The notes under the pieces: model-generated
The model's input: only the letters and a program-made list of their open reading frames with translations
Told to the model about the DNA's origin: nothing
The model's database searches: none
Origin: JBBDIP01 sp050260675
GTDB taxonomy: Bacteria > Bacillota > Sulfobacillia > Fermentithermobacillales > Fermentithermobacillaceae
Length of the DNA stretch: 29,395 nucleotides
NCBI GenBank assembly: GCA_050260675.1
Contig: JBLNCN010000013.1
Span: 1 to 29,395 of the forward strand
Direction of reading: 5' to 3'
Shown here: piece after piece, positions 14,305-22,211 of the stretch
Numbering within the stretch: the stretch's first letter is position 1
Layout: each line of letters begins with the position of its first letter
Made by a program: the position numbers and the translations under genes

Positions 14305-14703
14305 GTGAAAGACCTCCTATGCGATGGCTTTCAGGAGACTGTGGATGATTACCTCGTCCGGCACAGGAGTATCCTCGACGTAATGAGCAAGCTCACTGAG
14401 TCGGCCGGCAGAGTCAACCGGGCCGTGAGCAAGGCGGTAACCAACTGTGGGTGCATAGGGATAGAGGCGGGAAAGCAATCGATTCCCCCTGAGTTGGATT
14501 CCCTGGAGTCGCTAAAGGAGCACATGCGGACTCACCTGAAGGGCAAGTTGTGCGACCACTGCACCGAGATCCTCGAAGACGAGATCGGCCGAAACCTCTT
14601 CTACCTAGCCGCTCTCTGCAACATCCTGAACCTGAACCTATACGACATCCTGCTCAAGGAACAAGACCGGGTTGCCTGCCTCGGCATGTTCAACTTCTCA
14701 TAG
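14305..14703 (+). CDS. Conserved small helical protein (found with or near DUF1573 proteins)
   Basis: The 132-residue product (MKDLLCDGFQETVDDYLVRH onward) looks like a family I associate with Clostridia-type genomes, where a similar segment is sometimes joined to a DUF1573 domain; no function is established. It is predicted to be mainly alpha-helical and has conserved-looking cysteines: VTNCGCIGI near residue 48, and CDHCTEILEDEIGRNLFYLA near residues 88-107. The paired CxC and CxxC could bind metal. There is no signal peptide or membrane segment. The GTG start is chosen 7 nt after GAGGTGA. It begins 37 nt after tRNA-Ala and may be co-transcribed with it. A bidirectional hairpin follows. Confidence 0.72.
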   Translation: MKDLLCDGFQETVDDYLVRHRSILDVMSKLTESAGRVNRAVSKAVTNCGCIGIEAGKQSIPPELDSLESLKEHMRTHLKGKLCDHCTEILEDEIGRNLFYLAALCNILNLNLYDILLKEQDRVACLGMFNFS

Positions 14704-14734
14704 GGCTTACTAGCTGTTCTCGCACGCGAACCAA

Positions 14735-14773
14735 GGGGCGTCCGGACCGCTTAAAACACGGTACGGACGCCCC
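14735..14773. terminator. Terminator hairpin between convergent genes
   Basis: GGGGCGTCCG (14735-14744) and CGGACGCCCC (14764-14773) form a perfect 10-bp stem, with an inner CCG/CGG pairing over an A-rich loop. It lies between the ends of the small helical protein gene and radA, so it can serve both. There is no long T tract. Confidence 0.6.
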
Positions 14774-14812
14774 ATAACGCTACCTTGAACCCTGCCTTGA
14801 GTGCTGCCGCGA

Positions 14813-16168
14813 CTACGGGTTCAGCGCGATCTTAACCGCCTCCTCAACCGTCGATACGCCCACAATGCCGTCTCTAGCCTTATGCCTCTTGAGGAAGCCG
14901 GCGGGGACCATTACCTGGGTGAACCCCACGCGCAGAGCCTCCTTGACCCTGTCCTCCATGCGAGACACCATGCGCACTTCTCCCGACAGCCCGATCTCGC
15001 CGAAACACGCAAGGCCCGGCTTCACCGGGACGTCCGCGTAACTCGACATGACCGCCAATGCGGACGGCAGGTCGATCCCGGGCTCGTCAATGCGGATGCC
15101 GCCGGCAACCTTGAGAAACGCGTCCTTGTTGTCGAGCGCGCTTGCCAGCCGCTTTGAGAGGACGGCCAGGATGAGCGCGGCCTTTCCGTGCTCGATCTCA
15201 CTGGTTACCCTGCGGGGAGCCCCGTACACGCAGGTCGCAACCAGGGCCTGTACCTCGAGGCATATCGCCTGGTTGCCTTTCAGGCATACCCCGACGCACG
15301 AGCCTATGTTCTTGGCATCCCTTTCGGAGAGGAACAGCTCGGAAGGATTGGGCACCTCAGCAAGCCCGGCTTCTTCCATCTGGAATACCGAGACCTCATT
15401 GGTGGGGCCGAAGCGATTCTTCTGCGCCCTCACGATCCGGTACAGGTGGTTTTGGTCGCCCTCAAAGTAGAGGACGGTGTCAACCAGATGCTCCAAGAGC
15501 CGGGGTCCGGCAATGCCTCCGGCCTTGACCGTATGCCCTACCATTACCACCGCCACGCCCCGGTCCTTTGCGTACTGCTGAACTTTGGTGGCGCACGTCC
15601 TGACCTGGGTGGGTCCTCCGGGCAGAGAGTCGACCGACGTATCCTCGCAGGTTTGGATTGAATCGACGATGAGCAGCCTGGGCGACAGCTCCTGGCACGC
15701 CTCCAGCACCGCGTCCACGTCCATAAGAGCCGAGAAGTAGAGTTCGTCCGAAACGACTCCCAGCCGCTCGGCACGCATCTTGACCTGGCCTAAGGACTCC
15801 TCGCCGGAAGTGTATAGGACTTTGCCGCAGCTTTTGGCCACGCGCTCCGCCACCGAGAGCAAGAGAGTCGACTTGCCGATACCAGGCTCTCCCGCAAGGA
15901 GGATGACCGAACCCGGGACGATACCGCCGCCCAGCACCCTATCGAATTCCTTCATCCCGCTGGAGAAGCGGGTCACGTCTTCCGAGGGCACCTTGGCGAG
16001 CACAACCGGAGGAGCTGCCTTGGTACGCGCGACCCTGCCGGCAACGGCGGGGCGCTCGACCTCCTCGCTCATGGTGTTCCACTCACTGCATTGCGGGCAC
16101 CTGCCGTACCACTTGGGGGCCGTGAAACCGCAGGACGAGCACACGTACTTGGTAACGGGACGCGGCAT
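14813..16168 (-). CDS. radA: DNA repair protein RadA
   Basis: RadA (Sms) is a RecA-like ATPase that helps branch migration of recombination intermediates. The 451-residue product has the N-terminal zinc finger CSSCG...CPQCSEW (residues 10-29), Walker A GEPGIGKST near residue 93, the RadA signature KNRFGPTNE near 250, and a C-terminal Lon-like domain (ALIL...GGIRIDEPGIDLP near 360). Length is typical. The ATG follows AAAGGA by 8-9 nt. It is the last gene of the ctsR operon, 70 nt after clpC, as in Bacillus. Bacillus disA, which normally follows radA, is absent; the neighbour here converges on it instead. Confidence 0.95.
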   Translation of the reverse strand: MPRPVTKYVCSSCGFTAPKWYGRCPQCSEWNTMSEEVERPAVAGRVARTKAAPPVVLAKVPSEDVTRFSSGMKEFDRVLGGGIVPGSVILLAGEPGIGKSTLLLSVAERVAKSCGKVLYTSGEESLGQVKMRAERLGVVSDELYFSALMDVDAVLEACQELSPRLLIVDSIQTCEDTSVDSLPGGPTQVRTCATKVQQYAKDRGVAVVMVGHTVKAGGIAGPRLLEHLVDTVLYFEGDQNHLYRIVRAQKNRFGPTNEVSVFQMEEAGLAEVPNPSELFLSERDAKNIGSCVGVCLKGNQAICLEVQALVATCVYGAPRRVTSEIEHGKAALILAVLSKRLASALDNKDAFLKVAGGIRIDEPGIDLPSALAVMSSYADVPVKPGLACFGEIGLSGEVRMVSRMEDRVKEALRVGFTQVMVPAGFLKRHKARDGIVGVSTVEEAVKIALNP

Positions 16169-16238
16169 AGGACCATTCCTTTCTCTCGAAAGAGGTTCTA
16201 TGCCGCGTCCTTATATCCTTCGGGAGCTCTCTTTGCGC

Positions 16239-18728
16239 CTACCTGGAAGCGCCGGCGGCGGCCTTGAAAGTGATGCTGCCGCTCTCATCGACGTCGACCA
16301 CGACCGTCTCCCCAGCCTTGACCTGCCCTCGCAGCACCAGGTCCGAAAGAGGGTCCTCTACCAGCCGCTGGATGGCCCTTCGGAGGGGGCGCGCCCCGTA
16401 GGCGGGGTCAGTGCCCTCAGCGATGAGTTTCTCCTTCGCAGCGTCAGTTGTATCAACGCCGATTCCGGACGACTCCCGGAGCCTGCTCGCGACTTCCTTC
16501 AACTGCAGGTCCACGATGGATTTCAGGTGTTCGGTAGTCAGCGAGTGGAACACGATTATCTCGTCTACCCTATTGATGAACTCGGGACGGAAGATCCGCT
16601 TGACGGCATCCATGACCCGGTCCTTCATCTCGACGTGGGCCTTCTCAGTGTCCCTATCAGCAGTGAAACCCAGGACCGCCTTTCCGTGGATGACTTCGGC
16701 TCCCGCGTTAGAGGTCATGATTATGACCGTGTTCCGGAAGTCTACCGTCCGCCCTCGCGCTTCGGTGAGCCTGCCGTCCTCCAGCACCTGAAGAAGGACG
16801 TTGAACACGTCGGGATGAGCCTTCTCGATCTCGTCCAGGAGGACGACCGAGTAGGGCTTACGCCTGACAGCCTCGGTGAGCTGGCCTCCCTCGTCATAGC
16901 CGACGTATCCCGGCGGCGCTCCCACCAGCCTGGATACGGTGTGGCGCTCCTGGTACTCCGACATGTCCAGACGGATCATGGCGTCCTCGTCACCGAACAA
17001 GGCCTCGGCCAAAGTCCTGGCCAGTTCGGTCTTCCCCACCCCTGTGGGACCGAGGAAGATGAACGAACCGATGGGCCGCTTGGGGTCCTTGAGCCCCGCC
17101 CGCGAGCGGCGCACCGCGCGGGCCACGGCCTCGACGGCCTCGCTCTGACCGATTACCCTGCGGTGCAGCTCATCCTCCAGGTGCAGGAGTCGCTCCGACT
17201 CCTCGGCTGCCAGCTTCTTCACGGGGATCCCAGTCCAGTCAGAGACGATGTTGGCTATATCATCGGCAGTGACCTGGGACTTCACTGGGATATCCTTGGT
17301 CTGCCAGTCCTTCTTCTTCTCCTCGCGCATCTTGCGCAGTTCCTGTTCCTTATCCCGGAACTCGGCTGCTTTCTCAAATTCCTGCCTGGCAACGGCCGCT
17401 TCCTTTTCCTGAGCCAACTGGGCGATCTTCTCGTCCAGGGCTCGCAGTTCGTCGGGCGCCTCGGAAGCCTTCATCCGGACCCGGGAACCGGCCTCGTCGA
17501 TCAGGTCGATGGCCTTGTCGGGCAGGAACCGGTCTGACACGTATCTGTCGGACAGCTTGACTGCAGTCTCCAGCGCCTCGTCGGTGTACTTCACCTTGTG
17601 ATACGCTTCGTACCTGTCACAAAGGCCCTGCAGGATCGCTATGGTCTCATCGACGCTGGGCTCGCTAACCATCACCGGCTGGAACCTGCGCTCCAGGGCA
17701 GCATCCTTTTCAACGTGCTTGCGGTACTCGTCCAAAGTGGTAGCTCCGATGCACTGGAGTTCTCCCCTGGCCAAGAGCGGCTTTAGGATGCTGGAAGCGT
17801 CGATGGCTCCCTCGGCGGCGCCTGCCCCTATGATGTTGTGCATCTCGTCAATGAACAGGATGATGTCGCCGGAACGCTTGATCTCGTCCAGCACCTTCTT
17901 TAGGCGCTCCTCGAACTCGCCGCGATACTTGGTGCCGGCGACCAAGGAACCCAGGTCCAGCGCGATGACTCTCTTGCCCCGGAGCATCTCGGGCACGCGG
18001 TTGGAGACGATGGCCTCAGCCAGCCCCTCAGCGACGGCGGTCTTCCCCACACCCGGCTCTCCGATGAGGACCGGGTTGTTCTTGGTCCTGCGGGAGAGGA
18101 TCTGGATGACCCGCTCAATCTCTTTCTCGCGCCCGATAACCGGATCGAGATTGCCGGCTGCGGCCAGTTGCGTGAGGTCTCTGCCGTAAGTCTCAAGCGT
18201 GGGCGTACGCTTCGCATTGGCCCGCTTTCCGGGAGGAGTTCCAGGAGCGGCGGGGCCAGGAGAGATGTCTTCAGCGGCCTTCGCCGAGAGGTCCCCTCCA
18301 ACGCGCTTCACTACTTCCTCGCGGGCCTTTCCGAGTTCAGCGCCCATTCCCGTCATGACCTGAGCAGCCAATCCCTCGCCCTCCCGAAGCAGGGCGAGCA
18401 AGATGTGCTCCGTCCCAATCCAGGTGTGGCCCAGTTCCTTTGACTCCTCCTGAAGGAGCTGGATGACCTTCTTTGCACCCGGCGTAACCCCCTCGATGCC
18501 TGATATCGGGGGTTTTCTCTCGGCGGTCTTGTCGATCTCTTCGATAATGGCGTTGGGATCGATGCCCATCGCCCTCAGGACTTCAATTGCTATGCTGCCT
18601 TCGGCCTGAAGGAGACCGAGCAGGATATGCTCGGTATCCATGGCCTCGGCCCCACGAAGGCGGGCCTGTTCCTGAGCTGCTGCAAGCACGCTCCGGGCCC
18701 GCTCGGTGTACCTGGGTCTTCCGTCCAT
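16239..18728 (-). CDS. clpC: AAA+ unfoldase ClpC
   Basis: ClpC unfolds proteins and feeds them to ClpP. The 829-residue product has an N-domain with two Clp repeats (residues 1-145), a Pro-rich linker (about 155-175), the first AAA domain with Walker A GEPGVGKT at 223-230 and Walker B LFIDE near 291, and a coiled middle domain with a UVR-like segment (ARQEFEKAAEFRDKEQELRK near 447-466). The second AAA domain has Walker A GPTGVGKT at 560-567. The UVR-bearing middle domain marks ClpC rather than ClpA or ClpB. A ClpP-binding Gly-Phe type loop was not specifically located. It lies 40 nt after mcsB. Partner proteins McsA and McsB are encoded upstream, consistent with delivery of arginine-phosphorylated substrates. 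Confidence 0.96.
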   Translation of the reverse strand: MDGRPRYTERARSVLAAAQEQARLRGAEAMDTEHILLGLLQAEGSIAIEVLRAMGIDPNAIIEEIDKTAERKPPISGIEGVTPGAKKVIQLLQEESKELGHTWIGTEHILLALLREGEGLAAQVMTGMGAELGKAREEVVKRVGGDLSAKAAEDISPGPAAPGTPPGKRANAKRTPTLETYGRDLTQLAAAGNLDPVIGREKEIERVIQILSRRTKNNPVLIGEPGVGKTAVAEGLAEAIVSNRVPEMLRGKRVIALDLGSLVAGTKYRGEFEERLKKVLDEIKRSGDIILFIDEMHNIIGAGAAEGAIDASSILKPLLARGELQCIGATTLDEYRKHVEKDAALERRFQPVMVSEPSVDETIAILQGLCDRYEAYHKVKYTDEALETAVKLSDRYVSDRFLPDKAIDLIDEAGSRVRMKASEAPDELRALDEKIAQLAQEKEAAVARQEFEKAAEFRDKEQELRKMREEKKKDWQTKDIPVKSQVTADDIANIVSDWTGIPVKKLAAEESERLLHLEDELHRRVIGQSEAVEAVARAVRRSRAGLKDPKRPIGSFIFLGPTGVGKTELARTLAEALFGDEDAMIRLDMSEYQERHTVSRLVGAPPGYVGYDEGGQLTEAVRRKPYSVVLLDEIEKAHPDVFNVLLQVLEDGRLTEARGRTVDFRNTVIIMTSNAGAEVIHGKAVLGFTADRDTEKAHVEMKDRVMDAVKRIFRPEFINRVDEIIVFHSLTTEHLKSIVDLQLKEVASRLRESSGIGVDTTDAAKEKLIAEGTDPAYGARPLRRAIQRLVEDPLSDLVLRGQVKAGETVVVDVDESGSITFKAAAGASR

Positions 18729-18751
18729 CCTCTAACCTCCTCGCGGTACTC

Positions 18752-18783
18752 CTTATGAAAGATGCTGCTTATGAAAGATGCTG
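18752..18783. repeat. 16-bp tandem duplication across the mcsB stop codon
   Basis: The 16-mer CTTATGAAAGATGCTG occurs twice back to back. On the minus strand the first copy encodes the last residues and stop of McsB, and the second is its untranslated echo before clpC. It looks like a recent slippage duplication. Confidence 0.85.
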
Positions 18784-19851
18784 CCTGATGAGATCCGCCC
18801 GCCTTGCGTCGCGTTCCTCAGGAGGCATGGTTTTGCCTGCGGCTTTCTGTACGAAATTGGGCTGGGCCAGGACGAGGATCTGGTTGACGCTCTTCTCAGA
18901 GAGCGAAGGCATCATCCCTAGTTCGACCCCCAAGCGCACGTCCGACCACAGCCTGACGGCCTCTTGAGATGACATGCTGCGGGCATTAGTCAGTATGCCC
19001 CATGCCCTGAAGATACGGTCTTCAAGAGCCGTACGCTGGTTTTTGTGGAGCGTATCCCGGAACCGCTTCTCTTCGGCTACAACCTGCTTTGCCACCAAGG
19101 AGAGGTTCTCGACGATCTCCTTCTCGGCTTGGCCGAGACTTATCTGATTTGAGACCTGGTAGACGTTGCCCTGGCCCTCGGTGCCTTCACCAAACAGGCC
19201 GCGGACGACCAGGCCTACTTTGTTTACAGCCGATAGCACGCGCGAAACCTCGTCGGTCATGGCGAGCGCGGGTAAATGCACCATCACGGACGCTCGAAGC
19301 CCAGTGCCCGCGTTTGTCGGACACGCTGTGAGGAAGCCCGCGCGCTCATCAAACGCGAAGTCCAGCCTCTCGTCCAGAAGATCATCGATGCCGCCGGCCG
19401 CTATGAGGGCCTCATCCAGCTCAAGCCCCGAATAGAGGCACTGGATACGGAGGTGATCCTCTTCGTTCACCATAATCGAGACCCGCTCGTCGGCCCTCAC
19501 AATGAGGCCCTTGCCGAATCCCGGCTGGGCGTGCTGAGGGCTCATAAGGTGCTTCTCCACCAACACCTGGCGCTCCAGCGGAGGCACCTGGGCAAGGTCA
19601 AGGCAGTAGAGGCGGCCGAAGGATGCTTTGGACTTGGCGTTTACCGCTTCTATCGCGGCGAACACCTTCCCCTGGACCTCCTTGGCCTGCGCCTCTTCAA
19701 GGAGGTGGGGGAATTGCACATCGTGAAGGTTCCTCGCGAGCCTTATCCTCGATGAGATCACGACATCCGAAAGGGCCCCGGACCCGTCCATCCAGGGAGA
19801 GGAGGAGCTGGATACGATGGCGCCAAGCAGGTCTTCTTTCTTAGGTGTCAT
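18769..19851 (-). CDS. mcsB: Protein arginine kinase McsB
   Basis: McsB phosphorylates arginines on CtsR and on damaged proteins, marking them for ClpCP. The 360-residue product shows the guanido-kinase fold: SSRIRLARN at residues 33-41, the VNEEDHLRIQ acidic active-site loop at 128-137, ACPTNAGTGLRASVMVHLPA at 176-195, and conserved C-terminal RTALEDRIFRAWGIL. Length is typical. The start ATG overlaps the mcsA stop by 4 nt (ATGA), so the two are translationally coupled. The C-terminus lies inside a 16-bp tandem duplication that does not disturb the frame. Confidence 0.95.
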   Translation of the reverse strand: MTPKKEDLLGAIVSSSSSPWMDGSGALSDVVISSRIRLARNLHDVQFPHLLEEAQAKEVQGKVFAAIEAVNAKSKASFGRLYCLDLAQVPPLERQVLVEKHLMSPQHAQPGFGKGLIVRADERVSIMVNEEDHLRIQCLYSGLELDEALIAAGGIDDLLDERLDFAFDERAGFLTACPTNAGTGLRASVMVHLPALAMTDEVSRVLSAVNKVGLVVRGLFGEGTEGQGNVYQVSNQISLGQAEKEIVENLSLVAKQVVAEEKRFRDTLHKNQRTALEDRIFRAWGILTNARSMSSQEAVRLWSDVRLGVELGMMPSLSEKSVNQILVLAQPNFVQKAAGKTMPPEERDARRADLIRQHLS

Positions 19852-20372
19852 TCCTCTTCCCCCTTCAACTTAGCCTCAACCTGGCGGATCTTGTCCCGGA
19901 GCTCCGCCGCTTTTTCGTAAGCCTCAGACCGCACCGCCGCGGCCAAATCTCGCTTCAGTCCCTCCAGCTCCCGGCGGAGCTTGGCGGACCCTCCCGCTTT
20001 GACAGGAGCCTTGCCGACGTGGCGGTCGGAACCGTGAATCCTGCGGAGAAGCGGCTCCAACCGGTTTTCAAAAGTCTTGTAGCAACGAGAGCAGCCCAAC
20101 ATGCCGGCCCTCGCGAAGTCTCTATAGCTCATCCCGCAGACCGGACATCTCTGCTCTTCTCCACCGGCGGGTATTGCCGGCGCAGTCAACTGGGAACCCA
20201 AGAGGGCAGACATGAGACTGGAGAGGTTCAGGGTGGGCTGCTGAAGGAACACGTTCATCAGTCCCTTCTTCTGGGCGCAGTCCTGGCACAGGTTGGTCAC
20301 GTTGCGTTTCCCGTTTACCACCTGCTCAAACCGGACAGTGGCTTCCTTCTTCCCGCATTCCTCGCAAAGCAT
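19848..20372 (-). CDS. mcsA: McsA, zinc-binding activator of McsB
   Basis: The 174-residue protein has two pairs of CxxC motifs: CEECG (3-7) with CQDCA (29-33), and CPVCG near residue 76 with CSRCY near 94, as in McsA proteins that bind zinc and activate McsB. The C-terminal third is a UVR-like helical hairpin (AVRSEAYEKAAELRDKIRQV). It lies 4 nt after ctsR and overlaps mcsB by 4 nt. The start ATG (MLCEECGKKE) is the only one that gives the full first zinc motif. Confidence 0.94.
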   Translation of the reverse strand: MLCEECGKKEATVRFEQVVNGKRNVTNLCQDCAQKKGLMNVFLQQPTLNLSSLMSALLGSQLTAPAIPAGGEEQRCPVCGMSYRDFARAGMLGCSRCYKTFENRLEPLLRRIHGSDRHVGKAPVKAGGSAKLRRELEGLKRDLAAAVRSEAYEKAAELRDKIRQVEAKLKGEEE

Positions 20373-20376
20373 CCGG

Positions 20377-20859
20377 CTATTCCTCCTCTTCCAGCGGTTC
20401 AGGTTCGGGAGATCCGTAATACGCGTTAAGCATCGCCTTAAAGATGTTGGCCCGGATTATGTCTCTGTCGGGAAGTCCCAGGGCCAACGAGTTTCGGGAA
20501 AGCGCGGCCTTCATGACCTCGAAAGTCCTTTGGTCGAGGTATCCGTCCTCCCGCAGTCTCTCCAGGTAGTGGTAAGCCTCTCCCTGGCTCAGGTAGTTGC
20601 CGGTATCGCTCAAGATCTCCCGTATCTTGCCCTCTTCCAGCGTCACCTTTGTCAGCCGGATGAAGCCTCCCCCGCCGCGTCTGGATTCGACCAGGTACCC
20701 CCTCTCGGGGGGGAAACGGGACGCGATAACGTAGGAGACCTGGGACGGCGCGCATCGAAAGTGCTCTGCGATGAGAGTCCTCTGGATCTCGGCTATACCC
20801 TCGCCCTCTTCTATGAGGGCCCGGAGGTAGTTCTCAATCATGTCAGCCAGACTCGCCAT
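20377..20859 (-). CDS. ctsR: Transcriptional repressor CtsR
   Basis: CtsR represses clp and mcs genes and is released on heat shock. The 160-residue protein has an N-terminal winged helix with FRCAPSQVSYVIASRF as the recognition region near residues 34-49, and the wing SRRGGGGFIR, whose tetraglycine at 62-65 is the known thermosensing loop; the arginines beside it are in the position targeted by McsB in Bacillus-type CtsR. The C-terminal half is the helical dimerisation and McsB-interaction domain. The ATG follows AGGAGGTGAG. It heads the ctsR-mcsA-mcsB-clpC-radA operon, with its own operator just upstream. Confidence 0.95.
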   Translation of the reverse strand: MASLADMIENYLRALIEEGEGIAEIQRTLIAEHFRCAPSQVSYVIASRFPPERGYLVESRRGGGGFIRLTKVTLEEGKIREILSDTGNYLSQGEAYHYLERLREDGYLDQRTFEVMKAALSRNSLALGLPDRDIIRANIFKAMLNAYYGSPEPEPLEEEE

Positions 20860-20883
20860 CCGCTCACCTCCTGGATTACTATC

Positions 20884-20900
20884 TTTGTCTTTCTTTGACT
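20884..20900 (-). promoter_or_regulatory. CtsR operator
   Basis: On the minus strand AGTCAAAGAAAGACAAA matches the CtsR heptad direct repeat (RGTCAAA-NAN-RGTCAAA) with a single mismatch in the second half. It lies immediately downstream of the -10 box and upstream of the ctsR ribosome binding site, where a bound repressor would block transcription. Autoregulation is inferred from this placement. Confidence 0.88.
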
Positions 20901-20901
20901 A

Positions 20902-20930
20902 AGTATAATGCGCAGGGACTCTAATTTCAA
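20902..20930 (-). promoter_or_regulatory. Promoter of the ctsR operon
   Basis: TTGAAA (20925-20930), 17 bp of spacer and TATACT (20902-20907) on the minus strand form a good sigma-A promoter. It abuts the CtsR operator and lies about 45 bp from the ctsR start. Confidence 0.8.
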
Positions 20931-20989
20931 CACCCGCGCACGTGGAGGCAAATGGCCGGGACAGCCGCGTGGACGTGACGGGCGAGGCA

Positions 20990-21008
20990 TACCGGCACGG
21001 AGCCGGTA
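20990..21008 (-). terminator. Small hairpin after the rRNA methyltransferase gene
   Basis: TACCGGC (20990-20996) and GCCGGTA (21002-21008) form a 7-bp stem with a 5-nt loop directly after the stop codon. No T tract follows, so termination is uncertain. Confidence 0.4.
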
Positions 21009-22211
21009 CTAGCCCTCGCTGACCTGGCACAAGCGGAACTTGAGGTAATCGGTCTCAGGAACGCCGGCCAGGATCGGATGGTCGAAACGCTGTCCGCGAC
21101 GTTCGAGTATGCGGAGCGGCTTCCCGGCGTCGTTGGCGGCAGCTTCCAGCATCCCGTCAAACTCGTCCCAAGTCACATGCTGCGAGCAGGACGACGTGCA
21201 CAGGTATCCGCCGGGACGGATCACTTTCATAGCTCGAAGGTTGATTTCCTTGTAGCCTGCCAGAGCCTTCTCCACCATCTTGCGGGAACGGGCAAACGCG
21301 GGCGGGTCCAGGAGCACTACGTCGAACCGTGTCCCTTCCTTTTCATACTCCCGCAGGAGATCGAACACATTTGCAGCCCGGCACGAGACCACCCTGGATA
21401 GGCCGTTTTTCTCGGCCGAGGCCCGCGCCAGGTCGAGCGCGGCTTCCGAGGCGTCCACGCAGGTGACACTCTTAGCGCCTGCATAGGCTGCGGAAAGCCC
21501 GAACCCGCCCGAGTAGGAAAAGGCGTCAAGCACTTCTTTATCCTTTGATATCGCCCGCAAGCGGAGCCGATTGTCGGTTTGGTCAAGGAAGTAGCCGGTC
21601 TTCTGCCCTTTCTGGACGTCGACCAGCATGCGGACCCCGTTCTCGTCCATCTCGACTAACGAGTCGAAAGGCTGTCCGATATACCCCGCTTTCTGCGGCA
21701 GCCCCTCGAGGGACCGCACCGGCGCGTCGTTCCGCTCGTAGATGCCCTTAGGTTCAACGATCTCGCAGAGCGCGTCTACAATCGTCTCCTTCCACCGGTC
21801 GATCCCCAGTGTGAGAGTCTGGAACGACAGGTAGCCGCCGAATATGTCAACTACCAGACCGGGAAGGAAGTCGGCTTCCGAATAGACTAGGCGGTAGCCG
21901 CCGGGCTGTCCGCCGATCGCGCCTTCGATCCCAAAAAGCTCTTTGCGAAAGGCCACGGCCCTTTCGAGCCGGCCGCGGATGAAGTCCTCGTCGATTTCAA
22001 CGTCCTCTCTGGAGAGGACCCGCACCAAGATGGCCGATTCCGGGTTTATGTATCCGAGGGCGACAAAGCCGCCCCGGCGGTCGCGGATTTCCACTATGTC
22101 TCCCGGCGAGTAGGAACCCTCGATGGACTCCACCTCGTTGCCGAATACCCACGGATGGCCGTAGAAGACCCTGTGACGTACCTTGGGCAGCAGTCTGACG
22201 ATAGGTCTCAA
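21009..22211 (-). CDS. Class I SAM-dependent rRNA methyltransferase (RlmI-like)
   Basis: The 400-residue product matches COG1092, the RlmI type enzymes that make m5C in 23S rRNA. It has an N-terminal PUA RNA-binding domain (HPWVFGNEVESIEG then YSPGDIVEIRDRRGGFVALG, residues ~18-60) and a C-terminal Rossmann methyltransferase domain with KEVLDAFSYSGGFGLSAAYA (SAM motif I, near residue 220), FDVVLLDPPAFARS (motif IV, near 285) and CTSSCSQHV. I start it at the TTG at 22211, 7-8 nt after GGAGG and overlapping the trxB stop (TTGA); an in-frame ATG 48 nt upstream lies inside trxB. The target base in this organism is not certain, so I give no symbol. Confidence 0.87.
   Translation of the reverse strand: MRPIVRLLPKVRHRVFYGHPWVFGNEVESIEGSYSPGDIVEIRDRRGGFVALGYINPESAILVRVLSREDVEIDEDFIRGRLERAVAFRKELFGIEGAIGGQPGGYRLVYSEADFLPGLVVDIFGGYLSFQTLTLGIDRWKETIVDALCEIVEPKGIYERNDAPVRSLEGLPQKAGYIGQPFDSLVEMDENGVRMLVDVQKGQKTGYFLDQTDNRLRLRAISKDKEVLDAFSYSGGFGLSAAYAGAKSVTCVDASEAALDLARASAEKNGLSRVVSCRAANVFDLLREYEKEGTRFDVVLLDPPAFARSRKMVEKALAGYKEINLRAMKVIRPGGYLCTSSCSQHVTWDEFDGMLEAAANDAGKPLRILERRGQRFDHPILAGVPETDYLKFRLCQVSEG

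Noticed and set aside
15780..17537. Long plus-strand open frame of 585 codons opposite clpC and radA
   Set aside because: It is antisense to two certain genes; long antisense frames are common in GC-rich genes, and its translation shows no family motif.
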